Source of the DNA: Haloferax namakaokahaiae
Lineage (GTDB): Archaea; Halobacteriota; Halobacteria; Halobacteriales; Haloferacaceae
Length of the DNA stretch: 64,000 nt
Assembly: GCF_042663225.1 (NCBI RefSeq)
Contig: NZ_JBHTAA010000005.1
Span: forward strand, 62,001 to 126,000
Direction of reading: 5' to 3'
This document shows, in pieces, positions 24,978 to 34,750 of this stretch. The notes under the pieces are model-generated. The model was not told where the DNA came from. It saw only the letters and a program-made list of their open reading frames with translations, and did no database searches. Each line of letters begins with the position of its first letter. The stretch's first letter is position 1. Made by a program: the position numbers and the translations under genes.

Positions 24978-26138
24978 TCACACTCGCTCTCGATTCCGCG
25001 CGGCCTGCACCGCGAGGTCGAACAGGTCGGTCGATTCGGCGCGTTCGACGGCGGCGAGCGAGGCGTTCGTCTCGGGGTAGTTCGGGGCGACGCGCTCGCA
25101 CCCGACCGGGAGCGTCGAGTCGGTGTACGTGCCGATGTCTCGCGCCGTTGCGATGATGTCCGTCTTGTCCCACGTCAGGAGTGGTCGATGAACCGGGTAG
25201 TCGATAGCGGCGGCGGTGACCGCGAGGTTCGCGCCGGTCTGACTCGACTTCTGGCCGATTGCTTCGCCCGTCACAACCGAGTGTGCGCCCTCCTCGGCGG
25301 CGACTTCGGCGCCGATTGTAAACATCAGACGGCGAAGCGAGAGCATGCGCGTGTCGTCTATCGTCTCCACCAGTCGGTCCACCATCTCGCCCGCGGGGAC
25401 GACGTGGACGCGCATGTCGAAGTTCGGCGCGCGCCGAGCGAGTTTCCGTACCGTCTCGACGGCGCGGGCGCGGTGGTCGGCCCCGCCGAAGTCGCCGAGG
25501 TCGATGTAGACGGGGACGATTTCGCAGCCGCGGCGCATCAACTCCCACGTCGCAACCGGCGAGTCGATGCCGCCGGAGACGAGCGCGACGGCCTTCCCTT
25601 GCGTGCCGAGCGGCAGTCCGCCGGGACCGTCGAATCGCTCGGTCGAGACGTAGGCTTCCTCCTCGCGGCACTCGATTCGATAGGTTCTATCGGGGTTATC
25701 GAGGTCAACTGGCGCGCCGGTTTCGTCGATGACTGCACTCCCCGCTTCGCGCTCGATGTCGCTCCCGGAGAACTCGTCGTCGTCTCGCGCTCCCGTTCGG
25801 TCGCCGTCGATGGCGAAGGTTGTGCTCTCGGGGTGGTCGGCGGCGAGTTCGCGGCAGACGGCGACGATGTCGTCGAGGTCGGGGTCGCAAGCGAGCGCCG
25901 GCCGCGCCCAGACGACGCCCGGAACTTCCGCGCAGGCCGCGGCGACGGTCTCCGGGTCGCTCACGTCGCGGACGAGGACGCGTGACCACTCGCCATCGAC
26001 GGTCCCGTCGAGCGAGCGGTCGTCGAGCACGGCCTGGAGGTTCTCCCGTAGTCGTGCTTCCATCCGCGCTCGAACGCTCGAACTCTTCGTCCCAATCTCG
26101 CCGTAGCCGACGAGGACGACGTGCGCCCAGTGTGTCAC
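24978..26138 (-). CDS. thiI: tRNA 4-thiouridine synthetase ThiI
   Basis: 386 residues. It adenylates U8 of tRNA and brings in sulfur. The start HVVLVGYGEIGTKSSSVRAR is the family N-terminus, followed by a ferredoxin-like and THUMP domain (about 20-165). The PP-loop is VALVSGGIDSPVATWELMRRG (about 180-200), and VTGEAIGQKSSQTGANL (about 280-296) carries the family active-site segment. There is no C-terminal rhodanese domain, as usual in archaea. The start is taken as GTG at 26138; the frame stays open upstream through AT-rich promoter DNA. Sulfur source in haloarchaea may be sulfide rather than IscS persulfide. Confidence 0.92.
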   Translation of the reverse strand: MTHWAHVVLVGYGEIGTKSSSVRARMEARLRENLQAVLDDRSLDGTVDGEWSRVLVRDVSDPETVAAACAEVPGVVWARPALACDPDLDDIVAVCRELAADHPESTTFAIDGDRTGARDDDEFSGSDIEREAGSAVIDETGAPVDLDNPDRTYRIECREEEAYVSTERFDGPGGLPLGTQGKAVALVSGGIDSPVATWELMRRGCEIVPVYIDLGDFGGADHRARAVETVRKLARRAPNFDMRVHVVPAGEMVDRLVETIDDTRMLSLRRLMFTIGAEVAAEEGAHSVVTGEAIGQKSSQTGANLAVTAAAIDYPVHRPLLTWDKTDIIATARDIGTYTDSTLPVGCERVAPNYPETNASLAAVERAESTDLFDLAVQAARNRERV

Positions 26139-26220
26139 ACTCGTCGGTTTTTCACGCCCGGTATTCAGCGTCTCGCTCTGTGGACGTTCGCATAACCTGT
26201 CAGGGGATATGCTTGTTATA

Positions 26221-26239
26221 TAGTGGCACATAGTGGCAC
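26221..26239. repeat. Direct repeat TAGTGGCAC upstream of ppk
   Basis: TAGTGGCAC occurs at 26221-26229 and 26231-26239, one base apart and preceded by gttata. It lies in the 218-bp divergent gap between thiI and the polyphosphate kinase gene, which also has aatataaacc near 26267-26276, a TATA candidate for ppk leaving a leader of about 60 bases. It could be a regulator site; nothing else is seen in the gap. Confidence 0.55.
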
Positions 26240-26356
26240 GTACCGAACTGTAGACAGCTGTGCACCCAATATAAACCACTTAATGGTGATTTGCCCTCCC
26301 TCCGCCATACGCAATGCCGGTCACTCGGCTGATTTCCCCCTGACACACCACCGTTC

Positions 26357-28783
26357 ATGACCTCTGAGGAGCCATCTGCCGACGACTTGTCTGCCCCCAC
26401 GTACTATCTCAACCGCGAACTGAGCGAACTCTCGTTTCAGTCGCGTGTGCTTCAGCAGGCACTCGACGACCGAACCCCGCTGCTCGAACGCGTTCGGTTC
26501 CTCGCCATCTTCACCAAGAACCTCGACGAGTTCTTCATGAAACGCATCGGCGGCCTCAAACAGCAAATCGAGGCGGGCGTCACCGAGCGAACCGTCGATG
26601 GCCGAACCCCCCGCGAACAGTGGGAAGAAGCCATCGACAAGGCCCGCCCGATGTTCGAGGCACAGGCCGAGTGTTACCAAGACGAGATTCGACCGGCACT
26701 CGCCGACGCGGGCATACAGATTGCCGAGTACGACGACCTGACGCCCGACCAGCAGGACCAGATGCGCGAGTACTTCGAAACCTCCGTCTTGCCGACGCTC
26801 ACCCCGCTTTCGTTCGATCCGGCACACCCGTTCCCGTTTATCTCCAATCTCTCGCTCTCGCTGGCGGTGCTCACCACTCGCAACGGCGACGACCCGACCT
26901 TTACGCGCGTCAAAATCCCGCAGAACCGCCCGCGACTCGTCGAAGTCGAACGCGAGTCCGACGAGAACGTCACCTACGTCCTCCTCGAAGAGATAATCCG
27001 TGCGAACCTCGACCTGCTGTTTCCCAACGTTGACGTACTGGAGACGGCGCTGTTCAAACTGACGCGAAACGCAGAGGTTCGGCGCAACGAAGAGGTCGCA
27101 GAGGACCTCATCGAGATGATAGAGGAGGTCATCGAACAGCGCCGGTTTGCGACGGCGGTCCGTCTCGAACTCGAAGCGGACGCCCCCGAGTCGGTCACGA
27201 AGCTCCTCGTTGACCAACTCGACCTCGACGACCGAGAGGTGATTCGACTCGCCGGTCCACTCGACTACCGCGAGTTCATGGACCTCACGGACCTCTCACG
27301 ACCCGACCTCTCGCTCGTCCCGTGGTCGCCTCAACCGCATCCTCGGTTTCAGACGCTCGATAGCGACGATATCGGCGTCGAAGAGAGCGACTCCATCTTC
27401 GACGTGATTCGCCGGAAGGACGTGCTCTTGCACCACCCGTACCACTCGTTCGGCGATACGGTCCAGCGGTTCCTCGACGAGGCCGCCAACGACCCGAACG
27501 TCTTGGCTATCAAAGCCGCCATCTACCGGACGGCCTCCGACTCGAAGGTCATCGAGTCGCTCATCGACGCCGCAGAGAACGGCAAGCAGGTCGCCGCGAT
27601 GGTCGAACTCAAAGCCCGATTCGACGAGCAGAACAACCTCGAATGGGTTCGCAAACTCGAAGAAGAGGGCATCCACGTCGCCTACGGGACGATTGGACTC
27701 AAAACCCACACGAAGACGGCGCTCGTCGTCCGCGAAGAGGAAGACGGCGTCCGCCTCTACTCGCACGTCGCCACCGGCAACTACCACTCTGGAACCGCCA
27801 AGGGCTACGTGGACCTCGGCGTCCTCACCGCCGACCGCGACATCGGACAGGACCTCGTGAAGGTGTTCAACTTCTTCACCGGCCCCGCGCTGGACGAGGC
27901 CTTCAGAAAACTGCTCATCGCGCCCGTGACGATGCGCGACGAGTTCACCGACTCCATCCGCCGCGAGGCCGAACACGCCCGCGCCGGCCGACCGGCCCGT
28001 ATCGTCGCCAAGATGAACGCGCTCGAAGACCCCCAAATCGTCGAAGAACTCTATCGGGCGTCGATGGCCGGCGTCGATATCGACCTGCTCGTCCGCGACA
28101 TCTGTCGGCTTCGACCCGGTATCGAAGGACTCTCTGAGAACGTCTCTGTGAAGAGTATCGTCTCTCGATTCCTCGAACACTCGCGCATCTACTACTTCGA
28201 GAACGCGGGCGACCCCGAGTACTACGTCGGCTCCGCGGATTGGATGACGCGCAACCTCGACAAGCGTGTCGAAGCCGTCGCTCCCGTCGAAGATATCGAT
28301 ATCCGCGAGCAACTTCGTTTCATCTTGGAACTCGGTCTCGCCGACAACACGACGGCGTGGGAGATGCAGTCGGACGGCTCCTACGAGCGATGCGAGGCGG
28401 GCGACGACCCGGCTATCGCCACCCAGACGGTGCTGATGGAACAGGCGCTCGCGGCCGCCCGCGACGACACCGTCACGCGCGGGATTCCGGCCGAACACGA
28501 ACACGTCCCCGAGACGCTGTTGGTCGAATCGGCAGGACACGAGGACGAGACAGAACCAGTCCCCGAACCGGACGAAGTCTCCGAATCTGACGAGCAAGCG
28601 GTCACCGAATCCGCGACGAACAGCGACCCGCGACACGTCCTCGACTCGTTCTCCGAGGTGTGGTACGTCCCCGACAGCACGCACTACGACTACGCGGTTC
28701 GGACGCCGGAGGGAGACAGAGTGTATCGAAAGACCGCAGAAGGTGCGGCAAACGTCGTCAAACGGCTCTACGAGACGAATTAG
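26357..28783 (+). CDS. ppk1: Polyphosphate kinase 1
   Basis: 808 residues; reversible polymerisation of ATP gamma-phosphate into polyphosphate. The N-terminal domain begins YYLNRELSELSFQSRVLQQA and contains FLAIFTKNLDEFFMKRI. The HHPYHSF segment and LKTHTKTALVVREEEDG (KxHxK, phospho-histidine of the first catalytic half) are present. HVATGNYHSGTAKGYVDLG and the second-half YFENAGDPEYYVGSADWMTRN complete the PLD-like active site. After about residue 690 there is an acidic, probably disordered linker and an extra 45-residue module (SFSEVWYVPDSTHYDYAVRT, then VYRKTAEGAANVVKRLYE) not in bacterial PPK1. It converges on the MAT gene with a four-base overlap. Confidence 0.93.
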   Translation: MTSEEPSADDLSAPTYYLNRELSELSFQSRVLQQALDDRTPLLERVRFLAIFTKNLDEFFMKRIGGLKQQIEAGVTERTVDGRTPREQWEEAIDKARPMFEAQAECYQDEIRPALADAGIQIAEYDDLTPDQQDQMREYFETSVLPTLTPLSFDPAHPFPFISNLSLSLAVLTTRNGDDPTFTRVKIPQNRPRLVEVERESDENVTYVLLEEIIRANLDLLFPNVDVLETALFKLTRNAEVRRNEEVAEDLIEMIEEVIEQRRFATAVRLELEADAPESVTKLLVDQLDLDDREVIRLAGPLDYREFMDLTDLSRPDLSLVPWSPQPHPRFQTLDSDDIGVEESDSIFDVIRRKDVLLHHPYHSFGDTVQRFLDEAANDPNVLAIKAAIYRTASDSKVIESLIDAAENGKQVAAMVELKARFDEQNNLEWVRKLEEEGIHVAYGTIGLKTHTKTALVVREEEDGVRLYSHVATGNYHSGTAKGYVDLGVLTADRDIGQDLVKVFNFFTGPALDEAFRKLLIAPVTMRDEFTDSIRREAEHARAGRPARIVAKMNALEDPQIVEELYRASMAGVDIDLLVRDICRLRPGIEGLSENVSVKSIVSRFLEHSRIYYFENAGDPEYYVGSADWMTRNLDKRVEAVAPVEDIDIREQLRFILELGLADNTTAWEMQSDGSYERCEAGDDPAIATQTVLMEQALAAARDDTVTRGIPAEHEHVPETLLVESAGHEDETEPVPEPDEVSESDEQAVTESATNSDPRHVLDSFSEVWYVPDSTHYDYAVRTPEGDRVYRKTAEGAANVVKRLYETN

Positions 28784-29988
28784 AACGTCGTCAACTCGCC
28801 CTTGATGGTGCGGCGAGTGATTTCGGTGACGTCGGCGAGTTCGCGGTCCACGATGGCGACCACGTCGTCTTCGATGTCGGCGACGGTGACGCCGTCTTCG
28901 GTGATGACCTTCGCGTCGGCGACGTGCGGTTCGTCGATGGGACGACCAATCTGCGAGAGCAGGCGGACCTGCAGGTCGCGGATGCCATCGACTTCGGCGA
29001 CGACGGTCTCTGCGATGTGCGTCGAGAGCAGGTTGTAAATCTTCCCGATGTGGTTGACGGGGTTCTTCCCGGAACTGGCTTCCATGCTCATCGGGCGGTT
29101 CGGCGTGATGAGACCGTTCGCGCGGTTGCCACGGCCGACAGAGCCGTCGTCACCCATCTCGGCGGAGGTGCCCGAGGTCGTCAGGTAGTACGACTCGTCG
29201 TCGAAGTCGTCGGCGGTGTTGACATCGACGTTGACCTCGCGGTCGGTGTACTCCGATGCGAGTTCGGTGACGAACTCGCGGACGCTCTCGACGGCTTCGA
29301 TGTAGTCATCGACGTCGTCGAGGTGCTGGTCGATCATCGCGGCGGCGACGGTCACGTCGATGACGTCGCCCTCGCGCTTGCCCATGATTTTGATGTCCGT
29401 CCCGAGTTCGGGGTGGTCGTCGCCGTAGCGCGCGCCGTTGAGCGCGTGCTCGGCTTCGAGGACGATTTGCTCGGTCTCGGTCAGCGGTGCGTGGCCGACG
29501 CCGAAACTCGTGTCGTTCGCCATCGGGACTTCTTCGGTCTCTTCGCCGAAGACGTCCTGCAGGTCGCCGGAGCCTTCGCCGAGTTTGACGTCTACGATGA
29601 CGTCCGTGCCGACGTCGAGTTCCGGGATGTTCTCCCGAAGGTAGTCGCGGGCGGCGCGGAGGGCCGCAGAATCGACGGGGAGTTTCTCGCCGTCGTACTC
29701 CTTGGTCGCGCGGCCGACGATGAGCAGGTAGATTGGCTCGATAATCTCGCCGCCGCCGAACTTCGGCGCGGCGGTGCCGGCGACGAGTTGCGTCTCGTCG
29801 GTGTTGTAGTGGAGGACCTTGCCGACCCGTTCGAGATAGAGATTCGACAGTTCGCGCGAGACGCTCTCGGCGATACCGTCGCAGATGGAGTCGGGGTGCC
29901 CGATACCCTTCCGTTCGACGATTTCGACCTCTTGGTCCTCGACCGCTCGTTTCTCCGCGGATTCGAGGCGAATATTTCGGTCGCTCAT
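28780..29988 (-). CDS. mat: Archaeal S-adenosylmethionine synthetase
   Basis: 402 residues of the archaeal MAT type (PF01941-like), distinct from bacterial MetK; makes AdoMet from ATP and methionine. Signatures: ERKGIGHPDSICDGIAESVSREL (about 23-45), TGHAPLTETEQIV-like segment (VGHAPLTETEQIVLEAEHALN), and GRGNRANGLITPNRPMSMEASSGKNPVNHIGK (about 290-320). The length is normal. It supplies AdoMet for the fibrillarin and other methyltransferases here. A TATA-like ctataac (30018-30024) lies about 30 bases before the ATG. The gene ends by overlapping ppk1 by four bases, tail to tail. Confidence 0.95.
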   Translation of the reverse strand: MSDRNIRLESAEKRAVEDQEVEIVERKGIGHPDSICDGIAESVSRELSNLYLERVGKVLHYNTDETQLVAGTAAPKFGGGEIIEPIYLLIVGRATKEYDGEKLPVDSAALRAARDYLRENIPELDVGTDVIVDVKLGEGSGDLQDVFGEETEEVPMANDTSFGVGHAPLTETEQIVLEAEHALNGARYGDDHPELGTDIKIMGKREGDVIDVTVAAAMIDQHLDDVDDYIEAVESVREFVTELASEYTDREVNVDVNTADDFDDESYYLTTSGTSAEMGDDGSVGRGNRANGLITPNRPMSMEASSGKNPVNHIGKIYNLLSTHIAETVVAEVDGIRDLQVRLLSQIGRPIDEPHVADAKVITEDGVTVADIEDDVVAIVDRELADVTEITRRTIKGELTTF

Positions 29989-30083
29989 TGGCCAGACGTA
30001 CCCAGTCGGCGTTTCTATAACTTGCGGAAACCTTCGAAGGGAGCGCTATTACTGTGGTGTATTATGACACGACGGGGAGGGAA

Positions 30084-30647
30084 TTACGACTCGTCAGCAC
30101 CGAGTAGCATCCCGAGATACGAGGTTCGAATCTGGTCGCCGGGGTCGAGTCCGAGCGTCCGAAGCACCGAAAAGGCACCCTCGCGCGCGGAGTCTACATC
30201 CGATTCGGTTTCGACTTCCACCTCGACGAACTCGCCGAGACCCGACACCGCGTCGAGCGAGACGGTGTAACCGTCGAGTTCGAACCGCTCGCGTTCTTTT
30301 TCGACGGTTGCGGCGGGCGCGAAGCCCACTGCTTCGCAAATCGCGTCCATCGTCTCGCCATCCTCGACGCCCGTCTCGTACTCGCGGCGGGTCTTCGACT
30401 GTTCGTCCACGAGCGGTCCCTTGTAAGTGAGTCTCGTCACCTCGTCGAGGACGGTGTCGCTGTCGCCGTCGAAACGCGCTTCGTGCCGGAGGCGAAGTGC
30501 CTCGTCGGTCTCCGCGAAGTCCTTGTGCGGTGCGTCGTAGTAGGTATCCGTCTGGACGACTCGATTCACCTGTGTCGCACCCGCGCCGTCGAGTTTCTGG
30601 CGGACTGCGGTGTGGTCGGCGCGGACTTTGACCTCGACCTCGTACAT
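30084..30647 (-). CDS. CYTH-domain protein (class IV adenylyl cyclase / triphosphatase type)
   Basis: 187 residues forming the CYTH triphosphate tunnel. MYEVEVKVRADH contains the ExExK metal/triphosphate motif at the very start, which fixes the ATG at 30647. Paired basic and acidic strands follow (ALRLRHEARF, LTYKGPLVDEQSKTRREYE, EKERERFELDGYTVSLDAVSGLGEFVEVEVE). Such proteins hydrolyse thiamine triphosphate or inorganic triphosphate, or cyclise ATP to cAMP. Archaeal members are often annotated as CyaB-like cyclases without proof. Inorganic triphosphatase would fit the polyphosphate kinase two genes away, which is only inference. Confidence 0.85.
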   Translation of the reverse strand: MYEVEVKVRADHTAVRQKLDGAGATQVNRVVQTDTYYDAPHKDFAETDEALRLRHEARFDGDSDTVLDEVTRLTYKGPLVDEQSKTRREYETGVEDGETMDAICEAVGFAPAATVEKERERFELDGYTVSLDAVSGLGEFVEVEVETESDVDSAREGAFSVLRTLGLDPGDQIRTSYLGMLLGADES

Positions 30648-30756
30648 GTGTGGTCGGTGTCGTCGGTGAGCAAAAACATCGGGGACTTCAGCTACCGGTT
30701 CCGGCAGCATTTGTGTGTCATGTTTTATCATGACTTGCTGCGTAAGGGGTTGTGGT

Positions 30757-31275
30757 ATGAGTCAAGAGACACCGACGACACCGACGGCGACGATAGAACG
30801 CCAACAAGAGGAACTAATCGACTCCACGATTACCCAGAACGTCGTGTTCGCGGCGATGCTAGGCGGATTCCTCGGGACGATACTGATGATGCCAGTGCTC
30901 GTCGGTATCCCCGAACTCCTCGGTCTCTTCGTCACCGGGCCTATCACGGACTTCGCCGGGTTCGCGCTGTTCTTCGGACTCGAATCGACACTCACGCTGG
31001 GAATCGTCGTGTTCGGAATCGGGGGTGTCGTCGTCCTCCCCCTGACGTTCATCGTCGTCGGCGCGTTCCTGCCGCCGGGCGAACCCAAATACCTCCGCGG
31101 CGTCACGTTCGCAACCCTGTTCTGGGTCGGTTTCGCGCCAGCGTTCTGGCCGCCGGCCGGTGCGCTCGTCGTCGCATCCTACCTCGTGTTCTCGCTGCTC
31201 GGCCACTGGGTCTACGGACTCACCCTCGGGTACGTCCTCGACCGAGTTGCGGGCATTCCGCAGCACGAGGTGTAG
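30757..31275 (+). CDS. DUF6789-type membrane protein beside cytochrome oxidase
   Basis: 172 residues. A polar, Thr-rich start is followed by membrane segments at about 27-48, 62-100 (two), 110-130 and 140-158. The last helix region includes SLLGHWVYGLTLGYVLDRVAG. I recall similar proteins as DUF6789, usually next to haloarchaeal terminal oxidase genes. The function is unknown; oxidase assembly or a small respiratory subunit are both possible. The ATG at 30757 (MSQETPTTPT) is preferred over one 14 codons earlier. About 150 bases of gene-free DNA separate it from coxB. Confidence 0.7.
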   Translation: MSQETPTTPTATIERQQEELIDSTITQNVVFAAMLGGFLGTILMMPVLVGIPELLGLFVTGPITDFAGFALFFGLESTLTLGIVVFGIGGVVVLPLTFIVVGAFLPPGEPKYLRGVTFATLFWVGFAPAFWPPAGALVVASYLVFSLLGHWVYGLTLGYVLDRVAGIPQHEV

Positions 31276-31426
31276 GTGCGATTGACGCCCCTTCGCCCGC
31301 CTCGACGTGAATCGTGACTGACACCGGCCGAGCGACAGACGGTCGGTCAGTAATCGTGAGTCCTGACGCTCCCCAGAAACAGTAAATATCATGAACGTTA
31401 ATCCACATGAATGGGTGATGGTACCA

Positions 31427-32164
31427 ATGCACTTGGAGAGGCTGTGTGGTAGTTTGCTCCCGCTTCAGTCCGGAATCGTCCCGCGGGGAACGCGCGCGTT
31501 CGTCTTCGACAGCATCTTCCAGGTGTTTCTCGTGCTTGGAACGCTGGTCGGTATCGTCGTTCTCGGCTACATGCTCTACAACGCCTACAAGTATCGTTGG
31601 GGGTCCGGAAACGGCGACAAAGTAGACGACGACCCGCTCGTTCTCGGCGAACTACCGACCGGCAGCGGCGGCGGCAGAAAACTCGCAACCTCGTTCTTCC
31701 TGAGTATGATTATCGTCGTCTCGCTCATCTCGTGGACCTACCTGACGCTCCTGTACGTCGAGGACGGCCCGCCGGGCGACGACGCCCTCGAAATCGAAGT
31801 CGAGGGCTACCAGTTCGGGTGGACCTTTACCTACCCGAACGGCCACACTTCTGAGACGCTCTACGTCCCGGAGGACCGGTCAGTTCGGTTGACGCTGACC
31901 TCCGCGGACGTCTTCCATAACTTCGGTGTCCAAGAGCTACGGGTGAAGTCGGACGCCATCCCCGGTCAGGAGACGACGACGTGGTTCATCGCGGACGAGA
32001 CGGGGAACTACACCGCACAGTGTTACGAACTCTGCGGTGCCGGCCACTCCTACATGACGGCGGACGTGGTCGTTCTCTCGGCCGAAGAGTACGAATCGTG
32101 GTACGAACAGACTGAACAGACCGAGAACGGCTCGGCGAACCAGACGGAGAACGCCTCAGCATGA
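31427..32164 (+). CDS. coxB: Cytochrome c oxidase subunit II (CuA subunit)
   Basis: 245 residues. Two N-terminal membrane helices (about 18-40 and 75-100) are followed by a cupredoxin domain outside the cell. The binuclear CuA ligands are present: His in SADVFHNFGVQELRVK and the loop TAQCYELCGAGHSYMTADV (two Cys, Glu carbonyl, His, Met). The C-terminus is an acidic, Asn/Thr-rich tail. Three in-frame ATGs exist (31391, 31418, 31427). The TATA-like taaata at 31383-31388 is too close to the first, so 31418 or 31427 is more likely. Its TGA overlaps the coxAC ATG by four bases. Confidence 0.9.
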   Translation: MHLERLCGSLLPLQSGIVPRGTRAFVFDSIFQVFLVLGTLVGIVVLGYMLYNAYKYRWGSGNGDKVDDDPLVLGELPTGSGGGRKLATSFFLSMIIVVSLISWTYLTLLYVEDGPPGDDALEIEVEGYQFGWTFTYPNGHTSETLYVPEDRSVRLTLTSADVFHNFGVQELRVKSDAIPGQETTTWFIADETGNYTAQCYELCGAGHSYMTADVVVLSAEEYESWYEQTEQTENGSANQTENASA

Positions 32165-34740
32165 GCGACAAAGACTCGAAACGGACAGATGGGGGGACCG
32201 CCGTCGGCGACGACGTCGTCTCGACGCACGCTGACGACCACGACCACGGCCACGACTTCCCCGGCACGGGAAGCATCAAACGCTGGTTCATCACGACGAA
32301 CCACAAAGACGTGGGGATTCTCTACATCGTCACGTCGCTGTTCTTCCTCGTCCTCGGTGGTGTCCTCGCGTGGCTGATGCGCATCCAACTCTGGGCACCG
32401 CGCGCCGCCGGCGAGACGATTCTCTCGCCCGTCGCGTACAACCAGGCCGTCTCTGCCCACGGCTTACTGATGGTGTTCTGGTTCCTCTCGCCGTTCGCGT
32501 TCGGCTTTGCGAACTACGTGGTTCCGCTCCAACTCGGCGCGAAAGACCTCGCGTTCCCGCGACTCAACGCGCTGAGTTACTGGCTCTACCTCTTCTCTGG
32601 TATCCTCTTCGGCGTCTCGTTCTTCCAAGGTGGCACCTTCTCGGGCGGGTGGACGATGTACGCGCCGTTGAACGTGCCCACGTTCACACCGGACGTGGGT
32701 GCATCGACGGCCGTCTTGGCCCTCGTTCTGTTCACCGCTTCGGTCACCGTCTCGTCGGTGAACTTCCTGACGACGATGCATCGCATGCGCGCTGAGGGAC
32801 TCACCCTTCGCCGCATGCCCCTGTTTAGCTGGACGATTCTCCTCACGGTCTGGATGATGCTCTTCGCGTTCGCGGCGCTCTTGGCCGCGTTGCTGGTGCT
32901 CTCGTCGGACCGGTTGCTCGGGACGACCTACTTTGCGATGAGTTCGCCAGCGGGGTCGATGCTGTGGGCACACCTGTTCTGGTTCTTCGGCCATCCGGAG
33001 GTGTACATCGTCTTCTTCCCGGCGCTCGGCGTCATGGCGGAGGTGTTCCAGACGTTCACCGGTCGCCGCATCGTCGGCCGCAAGTGGTTCATCCTTGCGA
33101 TGGTGCTCGTCGCCATCCAGTCGTTCGTCGTCTGGATGCACCACATGTTCCTCACGAGCATCAACCTGCAAGTGAAGACGCTGTTTATGGTAACCACCAT
33201 CGGCATCTCACTCCCGTTCGACCTGATGGTGTTCGCGCTCATCTACACCATGTTGAAAGGGAAGATACGCTTCAAGACGCCGTTCCTGTTCGTCTTCGGG
33301 GCGCTCTTGCTCTTCATCATCGGCGGCATCACGGGCGTCTTCCTCGGTGCCGTCGTCCTCGACTACGAGTTCCGCGGCACCTACTGGGTCGTCGCTCACT
33401 TCCACTACGTCATGGTCGGCGGGGTGACGGCACTCATCGGCGGTCTCTACTACTGGTTCCCGAAGATGACCGGGCGGATGTACGACGAGTTCCTCGGCAA
33501 ACTCCACTTTGCCGCCTACTTCATCGGGTTCAACCTGCTCTACTTCCCGCTGTTCATCGCGTGGGAGACGCCCCGGCGCGTCTTCGACTACGCGCCGGAA
33601 CTCGCGCCGTGGCACCAACTCGCCACTATCGGCGGGTTCATCCTCGGCCTGTCGTTCCTCGTCATGTTCTACAACCTGTTCAAGAGCGCGTTCGTCGGCG
33701 AACCGGTCTCGGGGAACCCGTGGGAGTTCGCCACGACGGCGGAGTGGGCGACGACGTCGCCACCGCCGTTAGAGAACTTCGAGGGGACGCCCACCTACCG
33801 CAGCGGCCACTTAGAGTTCGTCGAAGACGGCGAGGTGATTCTCGACACCGGGTCTGACTTCGACTTGCCGTCCGGTGCGTCCGTCTCGGCCGACGGCGGT
33901 GTCGCAACGTCGTCGCAGACGATTCCGGCGAAAGCCGCGACGGCGCTCGAAACCGCCGAAGACGTCGGTCCCAGCCACGCGAGTTGGTGGCCGTTCGTCC
34001 TCTCGTTGGGGTCGTTCCTCGTTCTCCTCGGTCTCTCGGCCGTTCAGAACGCCTCGTTCCCGGACGGAATGATGGGTACGATGTACATGACGACGTTCGC
34101 CGTCGGTGGCTTCGTCACCCTCGGGTCGCTCGTCGCCATGGGGTTGGAACCCTTCCACGGGCCGGTCTTCGAAGAGCGAGAGGCGTGGCCCTTCGCGGGC
34201 ATCGAGAACAAGAAAGTCGGCATGTGGATATTCCTCGCCTCCGACGTGGTGCTGTTCGGCGGGTTCATCGGCGCGTACATCTTCACGCGCGTCGCCTTCG
34301 GATGGACCGGGTGGGAGCCGGTTCCGTCGGACCCGATTCCGGGGCTGATGAACACCTACATCCTGCTGACGAGCAGTTTCACCGTCGTGCTCGCGCTCGT
34401 CGCCGCCGAGAAGAAACACCGTCTCGGGCTCGTGACGAGTCTCGCCGCGACGTTCGTCCTCGGCGTGGGCTTCCTCATCAACAAGGCACTGGAGTGGCAG
34501 CACCTCTTCCACGAGGGGCTGTGGCTCTCGACGAACGTCCGAACATCGACGTTCTTCCTGACGACCGGTCTCCACGCCGGGCACGTCATCGCGGGATTGC
34601 TCGTGACACTGTTCCTCATCTGGCGGGCCTGGAACGGTGCGTACCTCGAAGACAACGGCTCGGTGGAGTACTTCGGTCTCTACTGGCACTTCGTGGACAT
34701 CGTCTGGTTGTTCCTGTTCCCGCTGTTCTACATCCTGTGA
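32161..34740 (+). CDS. coxAC: Cytochrome c oxidase subunits I and III fused
   Basis: 859 residues. Subunit I (about 35-545) has the heme/CuB ligands: VSAHGLLMVFWF (heme a His), AHLFWFFGHPEVYIVFFPALG (CuB His with the cross-linked Tyr and the D-channel Glu, so A1 type), WMHHMF (two CuB His) and VVAHFHYVMVGG (heme a3 and heme a His). A periplasm-facing or linker region of about 70 residues follows. Subunit III (about 610-859) begins near SHASWWPFVLSLGSF and includes ENKKVGMWIFLASDVVLFGGFIGAY and TTGLHAGHVIAGL. The fusion of I and III is common in haloarchaea. It reduces O2 to water while pumping protons. Confidence 0.96.
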   Translation: MSDKDSKRTDGGTAVGDDVVSTHADDHDHGHDFPGTGSIKRWFITTNHKDVGILYIVTSLFFLVLGGVLAWLMRIQLWAPRAAGETILSPVAYNQAVSAHGLLMVFWFLSPFAFGFANYVVPLQLGAKDLAFPRLNALSYWLYLFSGILFGVSFFQGGTFSGGWTMYAPLNVPTFTPDVGASTAVLALVLFTASVTVSSVNFLTTMHRMRAEGLTLRRMPLFSWTILLTVWMMLFAFAALLAALLVLSSDRLLGTTYFAMSSPAGSMLWAHLFWFFGHPEVYIVFFPALGVMAEVFQTFTGRRIVGRKWFILAMVLVAIQSFVVWMHHMFLTSINLQVKTLFMVTTIGISLPFDLMVFALIYTMLKGKIRFKTPFLFVFGALLLFIIGGITGVFLGAVVLDYEFRGTYWVVAHFHYVMVGGVTALIGGLYYWFPKMTGRMYDEFLGKLHFAAYFIGFNLLYFPLFIAWETPRRVFDYAPELAPWHQLATIGGFILGLSFLVMFYNLFKSAFVGEPVSGNPWEFATTAEWATTSPPPLENFEGTPTYRSGHLEFVEDGEVILDTGSDFDLPSGASVSADGGVATSSQTIPAKAATALETAEDVGPSHASWWPFVLSLGSFLVLLGLSAVQNASFPDGMMGTMYMTTFAVGGFVTLGSLVAMGLEPFHGPVFEEREAWPFAGIENKKVGMWIFLASDVVLFGGFIGAYIFTRVAFGWTGWEPVPSDPIPGLMNTYILLTSSFTVVLALVAAEKKHRLGLVTSLAATFVLGVGFLINKALEWQHLFHEGLWLSTNVRTSTFFLTTGLHAGHVIAGLLVTLFLIWRAWNGAYLEDNGSVEYFGLYWHFVDIVWLFLFPLFYIL

Positions 34741-34750
34741 GGTGACGAAA

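Noticed and set aside
26139..26356. Leader peptide or riboswitch before ppk1
   Set aside because: No short frame with a meaningful codon run and no strong hairpin was found; only the TAGTGGCAC repeat and a TATA-like site.
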